Notes: generated from the sequence alone by a model not told the origin. DNA of 42,958 bases from Lachnospira sp. UBA2821 (GCA_002351535.1 DEGR01000077.1:542-43499); one strand, 5' to 3'; counted from the stretch's first letter, positions 32,295 through 41,491 are shown. Numbers and translations: made by a program.

Positions 32295-33959
32295 TTAGTT
32301 ATTTTTAAGTATTGCTCCTTTATCGCCTGATGTGACTAAAGATGCATATCTTGCAAGATAACCTGTTGTGACGTTAGGTGCCTTTGGCTGCCATTTTGCT
32401 TTTCTTGCTGCTAATTCTTCATCAGATACTTTAAGTGTAATTGTATTTTCATTTATATTAATGTGTATCATATCACCTTCTTCAACTAATGCAATAGGTC
32501 CTCCTACTGCTGCCTCCGGTGACACATGACCAATTGATGCTCCTCTTGATGCTCCTGAGAAACGTCCGTCTGTAATAAGTGCAACTGAAGAGCCAAGTCC
32601 CATTCCGGCAATGGCTGATGTAGGATTAAGCATCTCTCTCATACCAGGACCTCCCTTAGGACCTTCATATCTGATAACCACTACATCACCTTTAACAATC
32701 TTGCCACCTTTTATTGCTGCTATAGCATCCTCTTCACACTCAAATACCCTGGCAGGACCTTCATGCTCAAGCATCTCAGGTACAACTGCTGAACGTTTAA
32801 CAACGCTTCCGTCAGGTGCGAGATTACCTTTTAATACTGCAAGACCACCTGTCTTACTATATGGATTATCAACCGGTCTGATAACCTCCGGATTAAGATT
32901 TCTGCAACCTTTAATATTCTCACCGACAGTCTTACCTGTAACAGTCATACAATCTGTATTCAGAAGTCCTATCTCAGCAAGCTCATTCATAACTGCATAT
33001 ACACCGCCTGCCTCATTCAAATCCTCCATATATGTTGGACCTGCCGGTGCAAGATGACAGATATTAGGAGTCTTTGCACTTATCTCATTTGCAATTGAAA
33101 TATCAATATCATATCCTATCTCATGTGCAATGGCCGGAAGGTGAAGCATACTGTTAGTTGAGCATCCAAGTGCCATATCTACTGTAAGTGCGTTATGAAT
33201 AGCTTCTTTTGTCATAATATCTCTTGGTCTGATATTCTTTCTGTACATATCCATTACTGCCATACCTGCATGCTTTGCAAGTTTAATTCTTTCAGAATAT
33301 ACAGCAGGAATTGTACCATTACCTCTTAATCCCATACCGAGAACTTCTGTAAGACAGTTCATACTGTTAGCTGTGTACATTCCCGAACATGAACCGCATG
33401 TTGGACATACTTTATTCTCAAATTCGCATACATCTTCCTCTGTCATTGTTCCCGCAGCATATGAACCCACTGCCTCGAACATAGAAGAAAGACTTCTTTT
33501 CTGTCCTTTTACATGACCGGCAAGCATAGGTCCGCCACTTACAAATACTGTTGGAACATTTACTCTTGCTGCAGCCATTAATAGTCCCGGTACATTCTTA
33601 TCACAGTTTGGAATCATAACGAGTGCATCAAACTGATGTGCAAGTGCCATACACTCTGTTGAGTCTGCTATAAGATCTCTTGTAACAAGAGAATATTTCA
33701 TTCCTGTATGTCCCATGGCAATTCCGTCACATACCGCAATTGCAGGAAACATTATAGGTGTACCACCTGCCATGGCAACTCCCATTTTTACTGCCTGTGC
33801 TATTTTATCAAGATTCATATGTCCGGGTACAATCTCATTATATGAACATACAATACCTACTAATGGTCTCTCAAGTTCTTCTTTTGTCATACCAAGTGCA
33901 TTAAATAACGAACGGTGAGGTGCCTGCTGCATCCCTTTTTTTACTGCATCACTTTTCAT
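32295..33959 (-). CDS. ilvD: Dihydroxy-acid dehydratase
   Basis: Fe-S dehydratase forming 2-oxoisovalerate and 2-oxo-3-methylvalerate. Conserved cluster cysteines are visible as C119 in NCDKNVPG and C191 in CPTCGSCSGMYTAN; MGLGSSVALITDGRFSG is diagnostic near the end. Length 554 is typical. ATG with GGAGG eight bases upstream. It lies 33 bases before ilvB and 65 after leuB, in one operon. Confidence 0.97.
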   Translation of the reverse strand: MKSDAVKKGMQQAPHRSLFNALGMTKEELERPLVGIVCSYNEIVPGHMNLDKIAQAVKMGVAMAGGTPIMFPAIAVCDGIAMGHTGMKYSLVTRDLIADSTECMALAHQFDALVMIPNCDKNVPGLLMAAARVNVPTVFVSGGPMLAGHVKGQKRSLSSMFEAVGSYAAGTMTEEDVCEFENKVCPTCGSCSGMYTANSMNCLTEVLGMGLRGNGTIPAVYSERIKLAKHAGMAVMDMYRKNIRPRDIMTKEAIHNALTVDMALGCSTNSMLHLPAIAHEIGYDIDISIANEISAKTPNICHLAPAGPTYMEDLNEAGGVYAVMNELAEIGLLNTDCMTVTGKTVGENIKGCRNLNPEVIRPVDNPYSKTGGLAVLKGNLAPDGSVVKRSAVVPEMLEHEGPARVFECEEDAIAAIKGGKIVKGDVVVIRYEGPKGGPGMREMLNPTSAIAGMGLGSSVALITDGRFSGASRGASIGHVSPEAAVGGPIALVEEGDMIHININENTITLKVSDEELAARKAKWQPKAPNVTTGYLARYASLVTSGDKGAILKNN

Positions 33960-34024
33960 TCTCTAATCCTCCAATCCGAAGCGTCCTAAATTGCTTCCTA
34001 TATAGATATATATTAAATGTATAC

Positions 34025-35107
34025 TTAAATTCTTGCACAGATTTCGTCACCCATCTGTGTACATCCTACTTTGGTCATTCCTTCTGACATAATGTCAACT
34101 GTTCTGATACCGTCTTTTAACACTTTTTTAACTGCATTTTCTATAGCATCAGCTTCCTTATCCAAATCAAATGAATATCTTAACATCATTGCTGCCGATA
34201 ATATTGTTGCAAGCGGATTAGCTATGTTCTGCCCTGCAATATCAGGTGCTGCACCATGACTTGGTTCATAAAGTCCCATCTTATTGTATCCGAGACTTGC
34301 CGAAGGAAGCATTCCGATTGAGCCTGTAATCATACTTGCTTCATCAGATAAAATATCTCCGAACATGTTCTCTGTAAGAATTACATCGAACTGCTTTGGA
34401 TCTTTTACAAGCTGCATTGCACAGTTGTCAACAAGCATATTTGACACTTTAACATCCGGATAATCTTTTGCAACTTCTGCGACTATCTTCTGCCATAATC
34501 TTGAAGAATCAAGGACATTCGCCTTATCAACGCTGATAACATTTTTATTTCTCTTGCGTGCAATCTCAAATCCCTGAACTGCTATTCTTCTTATCTCATC
34601 TTCTGTATAAGTAAGAGTATCTACTGCTGTAACAACTCCGTCTATCTCCTTAGTGCTTCTCTCTCCAAAGTAAAGACCACCTGTAAGTTCTCTCACGACA
34701 ACCATATCAAAACCTGCCGATGCTATCTCTTCTTTAAGCGGACATGCATCTTTAAGTTCTTCATACAGGTATGCAGGTCTTAAGTTAGCATAAAGATTAA
34801 GGCTCTTTCTTATCTTAAGAAGTCCTGCCTCCGGTCTCTTTTCCGGTGGAAGTTCATACCATTTATCTTTACCTACAATTCCTCCGACAGCTCCCAAAAG
34901 AACTGCATCTGAAGATTTAGCCGTCTCAATTGCTTCATCTGTAAGTGGTACACCATATGTATCAATAGATGTTCCACCAATTTTTACTTCTGTATAATTG
35001 AACTTATGTCCATATACATCTCCAACTTTATCCAATACTTTTCTTGCCTCAGTAACAATCTCCGGTCCGATACCGTCGCCAGGCATAACTGTAATATTGA
35101 ACTCCAT
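34025..35107 (-). CDS. leuB: 3-isopropylmalate dehydrogenase
   Basis: NAD-dependent oxidative decarboxylation of 3-isopropylmalate in leucine synthesis. The N-terminal VMPGDGIGPEIV (7-18), LLGAVGG, LYANLRPAYL, VVRELTGGLYFGER and SYEPSHGAAPDIAGQ-like YEPSHGAAPDIAGQNIANPLA region (broken here at residue 290) match the isocitrate/isopropylmalate dehydrogenase family with leucine-specific residues. Length 360. ATG with GAGGG upstream. leuA, leuC and leuD are not in the window. Confidence 0.96.
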   Translation of the reverse strand: MEFNITVMPGDGIGPEIVTEARKVLDKVGDVYGHKFNYTEVKIGGTSIDTYGVPLTDEAIETAKSSDAVLLGAVGGIVGKDKWYELPPEKRPEAGLLKIRKSLNLYANLRPAYLYEELKDACPLKEEIASAGFDMVVVRELTGGLYFGERSTKEIDGVVTAVDTLTYTEDEIRRIAVQGFEIARKRNKNVISVDKANVLDSSRLWQKIVAEVAKDYPDVKVSNMLVDNCAMQLVKDPKQFDVILTENMFGDILSDEASMITGSIGMLPSASLGYNKMGLYEPSHGAAPDIAGQNIANPLATILSAAMMLRYSFDLDKEADAIENAVKKVLKDGIRTVDIMSEGMTKVGCTQMGDEICARI

Positions 35108-35171
35108 AAAGAATCCCTCTTTTCTTATTTCATTTTTATTCTGTATCCGTGACTGTTAAGCCATTTGATTA

Positions 35172-35200
35172 AATATAACTTAATCTACTACTATAAACAA
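35172..35200 (-). promoter_or_regulatory. Possible sigma-A promoter of leuB-ilvD-ilvB
   Basis: On the minus strand TTGTTT (35195-35200) and TATATT (35172-35177) are 17 bases apart, about 65 bases before leuB. The -10 is good and the -35 weak. No T-box leader (no AGGGTGGNACC-type element) is visible in this 120-base gap. Confidence 0.35.
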
Positions 35201-35229
35201 TTATTCTTCATAATACAAGAGTTTTTTAT

Positions 35230-35559
35230 TTATTCAACTCCGTCAGAAGCTTTTTCCACCTGTGCAATTGCTGCTTTCTGCATTGGAATTCTGCAGTTTT
35301 TGTTATTACCAAATTCAACAATTATAACATCTTCATTAATATCTATTACTATTCCATAAAATCCCGATGTTGTCAGCACACTGTCACCAATCTCCAATGC
35401 TGAAAGCATTGTTGCTGTTTCTTTCTGCTGTTTCTTCTGTGGTTTGATAAGCACAAAATAGAAAAATCCTCCGATGAAAACAACATAGATAATCATCATA
35501 GTAATACCCGAAGTTGCACTTGCAGCCTTTGTAGCCGCTAAAATTGATAATAAATTCAT
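35230..35559 (-). CDS. yajC: Preprotein translocase subunit YajC
   Basis: Small accessory membrane protein of the Sec translocase (SecDF-YajC complex). One membrane helix (about 19-41, ITMMIIYVVFIGGFFYFVLI) is followed by KPQKKQQKE (42-50), then a beta-rich cytoplasmic domain with LEIGDSVLTTSGFYGIVIDI, the hallmark of YajC (the second block at about 55-74). 109 residues. ATG with GAGGT upstream. It directly follows tgt, as in most bacteria; secD and secF are not in the window. Confidence 0.95.
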   Translation of the reverse strand: MNLLSILAATKAASATSGITMMIIYVVFIGGFFYFVLIKPQKKQQKETATMLSALEIGDSVLTTSGFYGIVIDINEDVIIVEFGNNKNCRIPMQKAAIAQVEKASDGVE

Positions 35560-35628
35560 TCTTTACCTCATTTCTACTATTAATATAGTTTTTATTCTTT
35601 AACCTGAATAAATGTTTTCATTAAATGC

Positions 35629-36762
35629 TTATGACTGAAAACCTTCAAGTTTCTTTCTTTTATAATCTGAGTATCTGTTTTCTTCAATTGCCTGTCTTAT
35701 TTCTTCCATCATGGTATTATAGAAATACAGATTATGAAGAACACAAAGTCTCATTCCAAGCATTTCCTTTGCCGTAAGAAGATGTCTTATATATGCTCTG
35801 CTGTATTTCTTACATGCAGGACATCCACATCCTTCCTCTATAGGTTTATCATCCAGCTTATATTTTGCATTAAACAGATTGAGTTTTCCATGATTCGTAT
35901 ACACATGACCATGTCTTCCATTTCTGGAAGGATATACGCAGTCAAAGAAGTCGACACCTCTGTCAACTGCTTCAAGAATATTTGCCGGAGTTCCGACTCC
36001 CATCAGATATGTCGGTTTCTCAAGTGGAAGATACGGTACAGTCTCATCTAATATTCTGTACATTTCCTCATGTGTCTCACCAACAGCCAGTCCTCCAAGT
36101 GCATACCCGTCAAGATCAAATTCTGATATTCTCTTTGCATGTTCTATTCTTATATCTTCATAAGTACCGCCCTGATTTATTCCGAAAAGCATCTGTTGTT
36201 TATTAATTGTATCATCAAGTCCGTTAAGCCTTGCCATCTCGTTTTTGCAACGCTCCAGCCATCTTGTTGTTCTGTTCACCGAATCTGTCATATACTGTCT
36301 TGTGGCCGGATGTGGTGCACACTCATCAAATGCCATTGCTATTGTTGAAGCAAGATTAGACTGTATCTGCATACTCTGTTCCGGTCCCATAAATATTTTA
36401 CGTCCATCTATATGTGAATTAAAATAGACACCTTCTTCTTTTATCTTTCTTAATCCCGCAAGTGAAAACACCTGAAAGCCACCAGAATCCGTAAGTATAG
36501 GCTTATCCCATACCATGAACTTATGAAGTCCTCCCATCTGCTTTACCACATCATCTCCCGGTCTTACATGAAGATGATATGTATTAGAAAGCTCAACCTG
36601 TGTTTTTATCTGCTGTAAATCTTCTGTCGACACTGCTCCTTTTATCGCAGCCGCCGTTCCGACATTCATAAATACAGGTGTCTGTATTGTACCATGTACT
36701 GTATGGAATTCACCTCTTTTGGCTCTTCCATCTCTTGCAATAAGCTTATAATTTTTACTCAT
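35629..36762 (-). CDS. tgt: Queuine tRNA-ribosyltransferase
   Basis: tRNA-guanine transglycosylase exchanging G34 of GU(N) tRNAs for preQ1, toward queuosine. The substrate-binding LTDSGGFQVFS, YALGGLAVGE, MGVGTPANILEAVDRGVD and the zinc motif CGCPACKKYSRAYIRHLL near the C-terminus are intact. Length 377 with the ATG at 36762, supported by AAGGAG and by the -10 box at 36791-36796; an earlier ATG at 36792 would lie inside that -10 box. Operon tgt-yajC. Confidence 0.97.
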   Translation of the reverse strand: MSKNYKLIARDGRAKRGEFHTVHGTIQTPVFMNVGTAAAIKGAVSTEDLQQIKTQVELSNTYHLHVRPGDDVVKQMGGLHKFMVWDKPILTDSGGFQVFSLAGLRKIKEEGVYFNSHIDGRKIFMGPEQSMQIQSNLASTIAMAFDECAPHPATRQYMTDSVNRTTRWLERCKNEMARLNGLDDTINKQQMLFGINQGGTYEDIRIEHAKRISEFDLDGYALGGLAVGETHEEMYRILDETVPYLPLEKPTYLMGVGTPANILEAVDRGVDFFDCVYPSRNGRHGHVYTNHGKLNLFNAKYKLDDKPIEEGCGCPACKKYSRAYIRHLLTAKEMLGMRLCVLHNLYFYNTMMEEIRQAIEENRYSDYKRKKLEGFQS

Positions 36763-36790
36763 CACTTTCTCTCCTTTGCATACATGCCCC

Positions 36791-36819
36791 ATTATACCTT
36801 GATTTTTACAAGTTTACAA
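36791..36819 (-). promoter_or_regulatory. Sigma-A promoter of tgt-yajC
   Basis: On the minus strand TTGTAA (36814-36819) is followed after exactly 17 bases by TATAAT (36791-36796). The predicted leader is about 22 bases. It overlaps the opposing aroC promoter. Confidence 0.65.
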
Positions 36820-36832
36820 GTTAAAATATAAT
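36805..36832 (+). promoter_or_regulatory. Sigma-A promoter of aroC
   Basis: TTTACA (36805-36810) is followed after 16 bases by a perfect TATAAT (36827-36832), about 38 bases upstream of the aroC start. Shares bases with the divergent tgt promoter. Confidence 0.6.
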
Positions 36833-36870
36833 ATGTTTCACAATCTTATAGAAAGCGAAGGTAAATAATA

Positions 36871-37968
36871 TTGGCAGGTTCAACATTTGGAACAATATTT
36901 AAAATAACAACATGGGGCGAATCCCATGGCAAAGGAATCGGAGTTGTCATAGACGGATGTCCGTCCGGAGTTCCTTTATGCGAAGACGATATTCAGAAAT
37001 ATTTAAATAGAAGAAAACCGGGACAGTCTGACTTTTCAACCCCACGAAAAGAAAATGACACCGTCCGGATTATGAGTGGTGTATTCGAAGGAAAGACTAC
37101 AGGAACACCTATATCTCTGGTAGTAATGAACGAAACGCAGCGTTCATCAGACTATTCAGAAATAGCTTCCTACTACAGACCCGGTCATGCAGATTATACA
37201 TTTGATATGAAATATGGCTTCAGGGATTACAGAGGTGGCGGACGCTCTTCAGGCAGAGAAACAATAGGACGTGTTGCTGCGGGTGCCGTTGCGCTTAAGA
37301 TTCTTTCTTCTCTCGGTATAACTGTAACAGCCTATACCAAATCGATAGGTGAATTCGAAGTCAATCCTGATAAATTTGATTTGACACAAAGAGATACTAA
37401 TCCTTTATATATGCCGGATTCTGACACTGCATCAGAATGTGCAGAATATCTTAATTCTCTGCGTGAAAAGGGAGACTCGGCAGGCGGTGTATGTGAATGC
37501 ATAATCAAAGGGCTTCCCGCCGGAATTGGAGAACCCGTATTCGAAAAACTTGACGCAAACCTGTCAAAGGCACTTGTATCCATTGGTGCCGTTAAAGCAT
37601 TCGAGATAGGTGATGGCATGGATGCCGCAAAGCTTACCGGTTCGCAGAACAATGACCCATTCAGATATTCAGAAGGATGTGTATGTAAAACCACCAACCA
37701 TTCAGGCGGAACATTAGGTGGAATAAGCGATGGTTCGGATATCATTATAAGAGCGGCAATTAAGCCTACTCCTTCTATATTCAGTGAACAGAACACTGTA
37801 AATAAGGATAACGAAAATATTTCTATTAATATAAAAGGCAGACATGACCCTATTATTGTACCAAGAGCTGTAGTCGTGGTTGAATCTATGGCCGCACTCA
37901 CTATTCTTGATATGATGCTTGTAAATATGAGTTCTAACATTGAGAACATTAAAAAAGTATACTGCTAA
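36871..37968 (+). CDS. aroC: Chorismate synthase
   Basis: FMN-dependent final step of the shikimate pathway, forming chorismate from EPSP. The N-terminal FGTIFKITTWGESHGKGIG (6-24), RRKPGQS (47-53), RPGHADYTFDMKYGFRDYRGGG-type region (about 103-124, in blocks) with GRSSGRETIGRVAAGAVA after it, and GGTLGGISDG are all typical. 365 residues. Start is TTG; GAAGGT lies eight to nine bases upstream and no ATG gives the conserved N-terminus. It is the only plus-strand gene in the window and apparently monocistronic. Confidence 0.97.
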   Translation: MAGSTFGTIFKITTWGESHGKGIGVVIDGCPSGVPLCEDDIQKYLNRRKPGQSDFSTPRKENDTVRIMSGVFEGKTTGTPISLVVMNETQRSSDYSEIASYYRPGHADYTFDMKYGFRDYRGGGRSSGRETIGRVAAGAVALKILSSLGITVTAYTKSIGEFEVNPDKFDLTQRDTNPLYMPDSDTASECAEYLNSLREKGDSAGGVCECIIKGLPAGIGEPVFEKLDANLSKALVSIGAVKAFEIGDGMDAAKLTGSQNNDPFRYSEGCVCKTTNHSGGTLGGISDGSDIIIRAAIKPTPSIFSEQNTVNKDNENISINIKGRHDPIIVPRAVVVVESMAALTILDMMLVNMSSNIENIKKVYC

Positions 37969-37995
37969 ATCTGTAAGATATCATAATTTTATATT

Positions 37996-38074
37996 TGTAA
38001 CTGTTCAGACCCGCTCTCTAAAATGTTTTTGCATTTTACATCACTTTTATAACTTTTCGACCTGAACAGTTACA
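37996..38074. repeat. REP/MITE-like inverted-repeat element after aroC
   Basis: A perfect 13-base inverted repeat, TGTAACTGTTCAG (37996-38008) and CTGAACAGTTACA (38062-38074), encloses 53 bases. Inside is a second hairpin, TAAAATG/CATTTTA (about 38019-38025 and 38032-38038). There is no T-run, so it does not look like a simple terminator. It lies between the convergent ends of aroC and the minus-strand membrane protein gene. No target-site duplication is evident. Confidence 0.55.
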
Positions 38075-38076
38075 TA

Positions 38077-38457
38077 TTATTTTAATATTTTTTCATACAA
38101 TAATCCTGTCGTAAACCATACCGGTGCATAATCCAGTCTTATTAATCCGTCTATATTATATTTACTTGATGAATAATCCCATGGACACATTTCTTTTTTC
38201 TTAAGCATCTTACCTGTCAGATACTCCATTGTGTATATACCGCAGGTATATACTGTTCCTCTAAGAAATACATTTCTTTTTTCCATTTTTTTGCTTAGCG
38301 GCTTAATTACTGCTGCCATTCCATATATAGGAAACATTATCAGTGATGTATTTCCACTCATTTTTTTATCTCTTTGAAACAGACTTATTGTTCCTGTCCA
38401 GAATACTTCCATACACCATCCTGTAAGACCACATTTTACAAATTCCTGTACAAACAA
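38077..38457 (-). CDS. Small membrane protein, PF06541-like (putative ABC-exporter permease family)
   Basis: A 126-residue polytopic protein resembling the PF06541 family. The GWCMEVFWTG segment (13-22), the CPWDYSSSKYNIDGLIRL block (about 91-108) and the final APVWFTTGLLYE match the family pattern. Hydrophobic segments are at about 38-55, 67-83 and 109-122. Start is TTG with GGGGGTG seven bases upstream; the next Met would remove the first motif. Function is unknown and the annotation ABC permease is nominal. Orientation suggests it could be read from glyA. Confidence 0.65.
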   Translation of the reverse strand: MFVQEFVKCGLTGWCMEVFWTGTISLFQRDKKMSGNTSLIMFPIYGMAAVIKPLSKKMEKRNVFLRGTVYTCGIYTMEYLTGKMLKKKEMCPWDYSSSKYNIDGLIRLDYAPVWFTTGLLYEKILK

Positions 38458-38511
38458 AAAGACACACCCCCATTATTATTCTAATGAGAGTATGTCCTGT
38501 TATCTTGTATT

Positions 38512-38536
38512 ATATTCGCTCCGTTACAGCGAATAT
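38512..38536. repeat. Hairpin downstream of glyA
   Basis: Perfect nine-pair stem (ATATTCGCT/AGCGAATAT) with a seven-base loop. It lacks a T-run on either strand. A second, AT-rich 11-pair inverted repeat (38569-38579 and 38592-38602) overlaps the glyA stop. Together they occupy the 140-base gap between glyA and the PF06541-like gene and may mark transcript ends. Confidence 0.4.
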
Positions 38537-38598
38537 TAGTTTTCTCTATACCATTCCGTAATCTTCTTATAAATGTTATATTCTATAAACAATAACAT

Positions 38599-39843
38599 TT
38601 ATTCATATAACGGATACTTATCTGTAAGTGTCTTAACCATTGCCATTGCTTCTTCTTTATTAGCTTCACAATCCTTAACAAGTAATGATATAGCCTCTGC
38701 AATTACATCCATATCTTCAACTTTCATGCCTCTTGATGTGATAGCAGGTGTACCGATTCGTATACCACTTGTTACAAATGGTGATGCAGGGTCATTAGGT
38801 ATTGCATTCTTGTTACATGTTATGTTAGCTGCATCAAGTAACTTCTCACATTCCTTACCTGTAATATTCATATTCTGAAGGTCTACTAACATAAGATGAT
38901 TGTCTGTACCACCTGATACAAGATTGAATCCTCTGTCTGTAAGTCCTTTTGCCAATGCTGCCGCATTTGCCTTAACATTCTTAGCATAATCTTTGAAGCT
39001 GTCATCAAGTGCTTCCTTTAAGCATACAGCCTTAGCTGCAATAACATGCATAAGTGGTCCACCCTGAATTCCCGGGAACACTGCCTTGTTAAAATTAATC
39101 TCTTTAGCAAACTCAGCACTTCCACAAAGAATCATACCACCTCTTGGTCCTCTGAGTGTCTTATGTGTAGTTGTTGTGACAACATGTGCATAAGGAACCG
39201 GATTCATATGTTCTCCCGCAGCTACGAGACCTGCAATATGAGCCATATCTACCATAAGGTATGCTCCTACCTCATCAGCTATCTCTCTGAATTTCTTAAA
39301 ATCAATTTCTCTAGGATATGCACTTGCTCCTGCAACAATAAGCTTTGGCTTATTTTCTTTGGCTATCTTAAGTACATTATCATAATCTATGTATCCGTCA
39401 TCATTAACGCCGTAAGAAACAATATTAAAATATTTGCCTGAAATGTTAACAGGTGAACCATGTGTAAGATGTCCTCCATCAGCAAGGCTCATACCCATAA
39501 CTGTATCACCGGGATTAACTAATGCAAAAAATACCGCAAGGTTAGCCTGTGCTCCTGAATGTGGCTGAACGTTAACATATTCACAACCAAATAACTTCTT
39601 GGCTCTCTCAATTGCAAGTGTCTCGACTACGTCAACATACTCGCATCCGCCATAATATCTCTTACCCGGATATCCTTCCGCATATTTATTAGTAAGGTGA
39701 CTTCCCATTGCTGACATAACTGCCTTACTTACAAGATTCTCAGATGCAATAAGCTCAATATGTGTACGCTGTCTTGTCATCTCCTGCTCCATTGCCTGTG
39801 CAACTTCGCTGTCATAGTTTTTTACTTCGTCAAAAGAAAACAT
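38599..39843 (-). CDS. glyA: Serine hydroxymethyltransferase
   Basis: PLP enzyme interconverting serine and glycine with tetrahydrofolate, the main one-carbon source. The PLP lysine K228 lies in TTTTHKTLRGPRGG; NKYAEGYPGKRYYGG (52-66), NVQPHSGAQAN (91-101) and VDMAHIAGLVAAG (198-210) are intact. Length 414. ATG with GGAGG five bases upstream, and a strong promoter at 39892-39920. Functionally linked to the serC-serA genes further upstream but transcribed separately. Confidence 0.98.
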   Translation of the reverse strand: MFSFDEVKNYDSEVAQAMEQEMTRQRTHIELIASENLVSKAVMSAMGSHLTNKYAEGYPGKRYYGGCEYVDVVETLAIERAKKLFGCEYVNVQPHSGAQANLAVFFALVNPGDTVMGMSLADGGHLTHGSPVNISGKYFNIVSYGVNDDGYIDYDNVLKIAKENKPKLIVAGASAYPREIDFKKFREIADEVGAYLMVDMAHIAGLVAAGEHMNPVPYAHVVTTTTHKTLRGPRGGMILCGSAEFAKEINFNKAVFPGIQGGPLMHVIAAKAVCLKEALDDSFKDYAKNVKANAAALAKGLTDRGFNLVSGGTDNHLMLVDLQNMNITGKECEKLLDAANITCNKNAIPNDPASPFVTSGIRIGTPAITSRGMKVEDMDVIAEAISLLVKDCEANKEEAMAMVKTLTDKYPLYE

Positions 39844-39891
39844 CTAATCCTCCATTTCCGCCCTTTTTATAGGCATGTGCATTTGTGGGAC

Positions 39892-39920
39892 ATTATATCA
39901 TTTTCATTATTGTTTTGCAA
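39892..39920 (-). promoter_or_regulatory. Sigma-A promoter of glyA
   Basis: On the minus strand TTGCAA (39915-39920) is followed after exactly 17 bases by TATAAT (39892-39897). The -35 box overlaps the last codons of the upstream polytopic protein gene. Same hexamers as the asp23 promoter. Confidence 0.68.
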
Positions 39921-41442
39921 CCTGAATAACGCTTGAAGCATATATCATTGCCATGACGATAAAAAGATACGGAGTTGTTATAATCTGGTTAACATTTACC
40001 ATAGCCTGAACAAGATAACATACCATTCCCGCAAATAATGCCCGCATATATATATTACCGCTAATAGATTTGATTGCTGTCTTTATTTCACATATCACCA
40101 TTCCCATATATGATACAAGTCCCAATACACCTGTCGTCACAAGATACTGCATATACTCATTATGCATATTATCATAGTAGGCACTGAATCTTGCAAGCAT
40201 CTCCTCGCCATATACTTTTTTTAATGACTGCTGTAAAGTATCCGGACCCACTCCTATTATTTTATCTTTCAATGAGCTGTCCGCATAACACTGCATTCCT
40301 CTTTTCCATATATATCCGCGCCTGCTTCCCCATTCATCATCGAATCTTAAAATATTAGCAAGACTTCCTATGTCTTTATCCTTATCAATAAATGAAAAAT
40401 ATATGAATAATGCCACTACTGCCACCATAATAACAAGAAGAATCGTAATTAATCCTATCTTAACTATTCTGAACTCTTTCTCACTGCATTTATCACATCT
40501 GACAAGACTTACAGCACACATAATTATCATAAATAACACAAGAAAAATTATTACCTTATTGCCTGTAATCATAATCGCAATGGAATCCATATGTTTTGCA
40601 TCTTCAAACATGCCATTAAGAATCATCATTATTTTCGCAGTTATTGTAAGTATTAATGCAGCTACTGCACTATAAAAAAGCCTCTTATAAGAATCCATGA
40701 ATATTAGTGTAAGTACCGTCACTACTGCAAGTATAATGTATCCACTGTCACACCCTCCTGCAAAACTTCCCATAAATGTGCACCACAAGGCAAACATGTA
40801 AAATATTTTTCTCTTCGTATTTTCTTCATACATATACATAAAATATGCAACAGGAACTGATATTGCGAAATAGTTACTGCATATATCGACATGCCCGAAT
40901 GTGGTCTGGAACATTTCACGCAGTCCTTTATCAACTCCGTTATAAAAACCTATAAAATCAATTCCAAGAAAGTTAAAAACCGCAAGCACTGATACAATTA
41001 CACCTGCACAGAGAAATACATTTATAAAGAATCTGTAATCTATTGTGCAATTCGATATAAGTACCATCATAACAGCAAGACAGCATACAGTGATAAATCC
41101 GAAACTTCTTCCATCATTTCCCATAAGTGCTATAGTCTTATGCTTAGAAAATATTGTAGATAATGCTGCTGAAAACACCCATAATGCTATCCATATCCAT
41201 GCTTTATTTACTTTTCTTATATTTATGCTTCTGCTCCATATTGAATATATAAGACAAAACGCCAATGCTATTAATGTCAGTGAAACAAATACTATGAATT
41301 TCACATCCGCTATATTAAAGTAGAAATCCCAGAAAACAAGTGGAAAAAACGTAAGCAATAACAAAAGATATACTCTTACTATATACTCATCCAATCTTAT
41401 TTTCTCACTAACATCAACTTTTTTATATAATTTATTACTCAA
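39907..41442 (-). CDS. O-antigen ligase/polymerase-like polytopic membrane protein
   Basis: A 511-residue membrane protein with about 11-12 hydrophobic helices, a large extracytoplasmic loop (about 345-420) and the motif DNMHNEYMQYLVTTGVLG near residue 430, typical of the Wzy_C/O-antigen ligase-like superfamily (PF04932). Relatives ligate or polymerise surface glycans, teichoic-acid-like polymers or protein-linked sugars. The specific substrate cannot be read. The start is TTG with GAGG eight bases upstream. No glycosyltransferases or sugar genes are adjacent, so context gives no substrate clue. Confidence 0.75.
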   Translation of the reverse strand: MSNKLYKKVDVSEKIRLDEYIVRVYLLLLLTFFPLVFWDFYFNIADVKFIVFVSLTLIALAFCLIYSIWSRSINIRKVNKAWIWIALWVFSAALSTIFSKHKTIALMGNDGRSFGFITVCCLAVMMVLISNCTIDYRFFINVFLCAGVIVSVLAVFNFLGIDFIGFYNGVDKGLREMFQTTFGHVDICSNYFAISVPVAYFMYMYEENTKRKIFYMFALWCTFMGSFAGGCDSGYIILAVVTVLTLIFMDSYKRLFYSAVAALILTITAKIMMILNGMFEDAKHMDSIAIMITGNKVIIFLVLFMIIMCAVSLVRCDKCSEKEFRIVKIGLITILLVIMVAVVALFIYFSFIDKDKDIGSLANILRFDDEWGSRRGYIWKRGMQCYADSSLKDKIIGVGPDTLQQSLKKVYGEEMLARFSAYYDNMHNEYMQYLVTTGVLGLVSYMGMVICEIKTAIKSISGNIYMRALFAGMVCYLVQAMVNVNQIITTPYLFIVMAMIYASSVIQVAKQ

Positions 41443-41491
41443 ACCGTTTTCCTCATCTTCCTAATGTAATGTTTTTCACATATATTATAAC

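Noticed and set aside
35108..35229. T-box or other leader riboswitch before leuB
   Set aside because: No AGGGTGGNACC-type sequence, no specifier stem and no terminator/antiterminator pair is visible in the gap.
36763..36792. Upstream ATG that would lengthen Tgt by ten residues
   Set aside because: It falls inside the tgt -10 box and lacks a ribosome binding site; the ATG at 36762 has AAGGAG and matches known Tgt N-termini.
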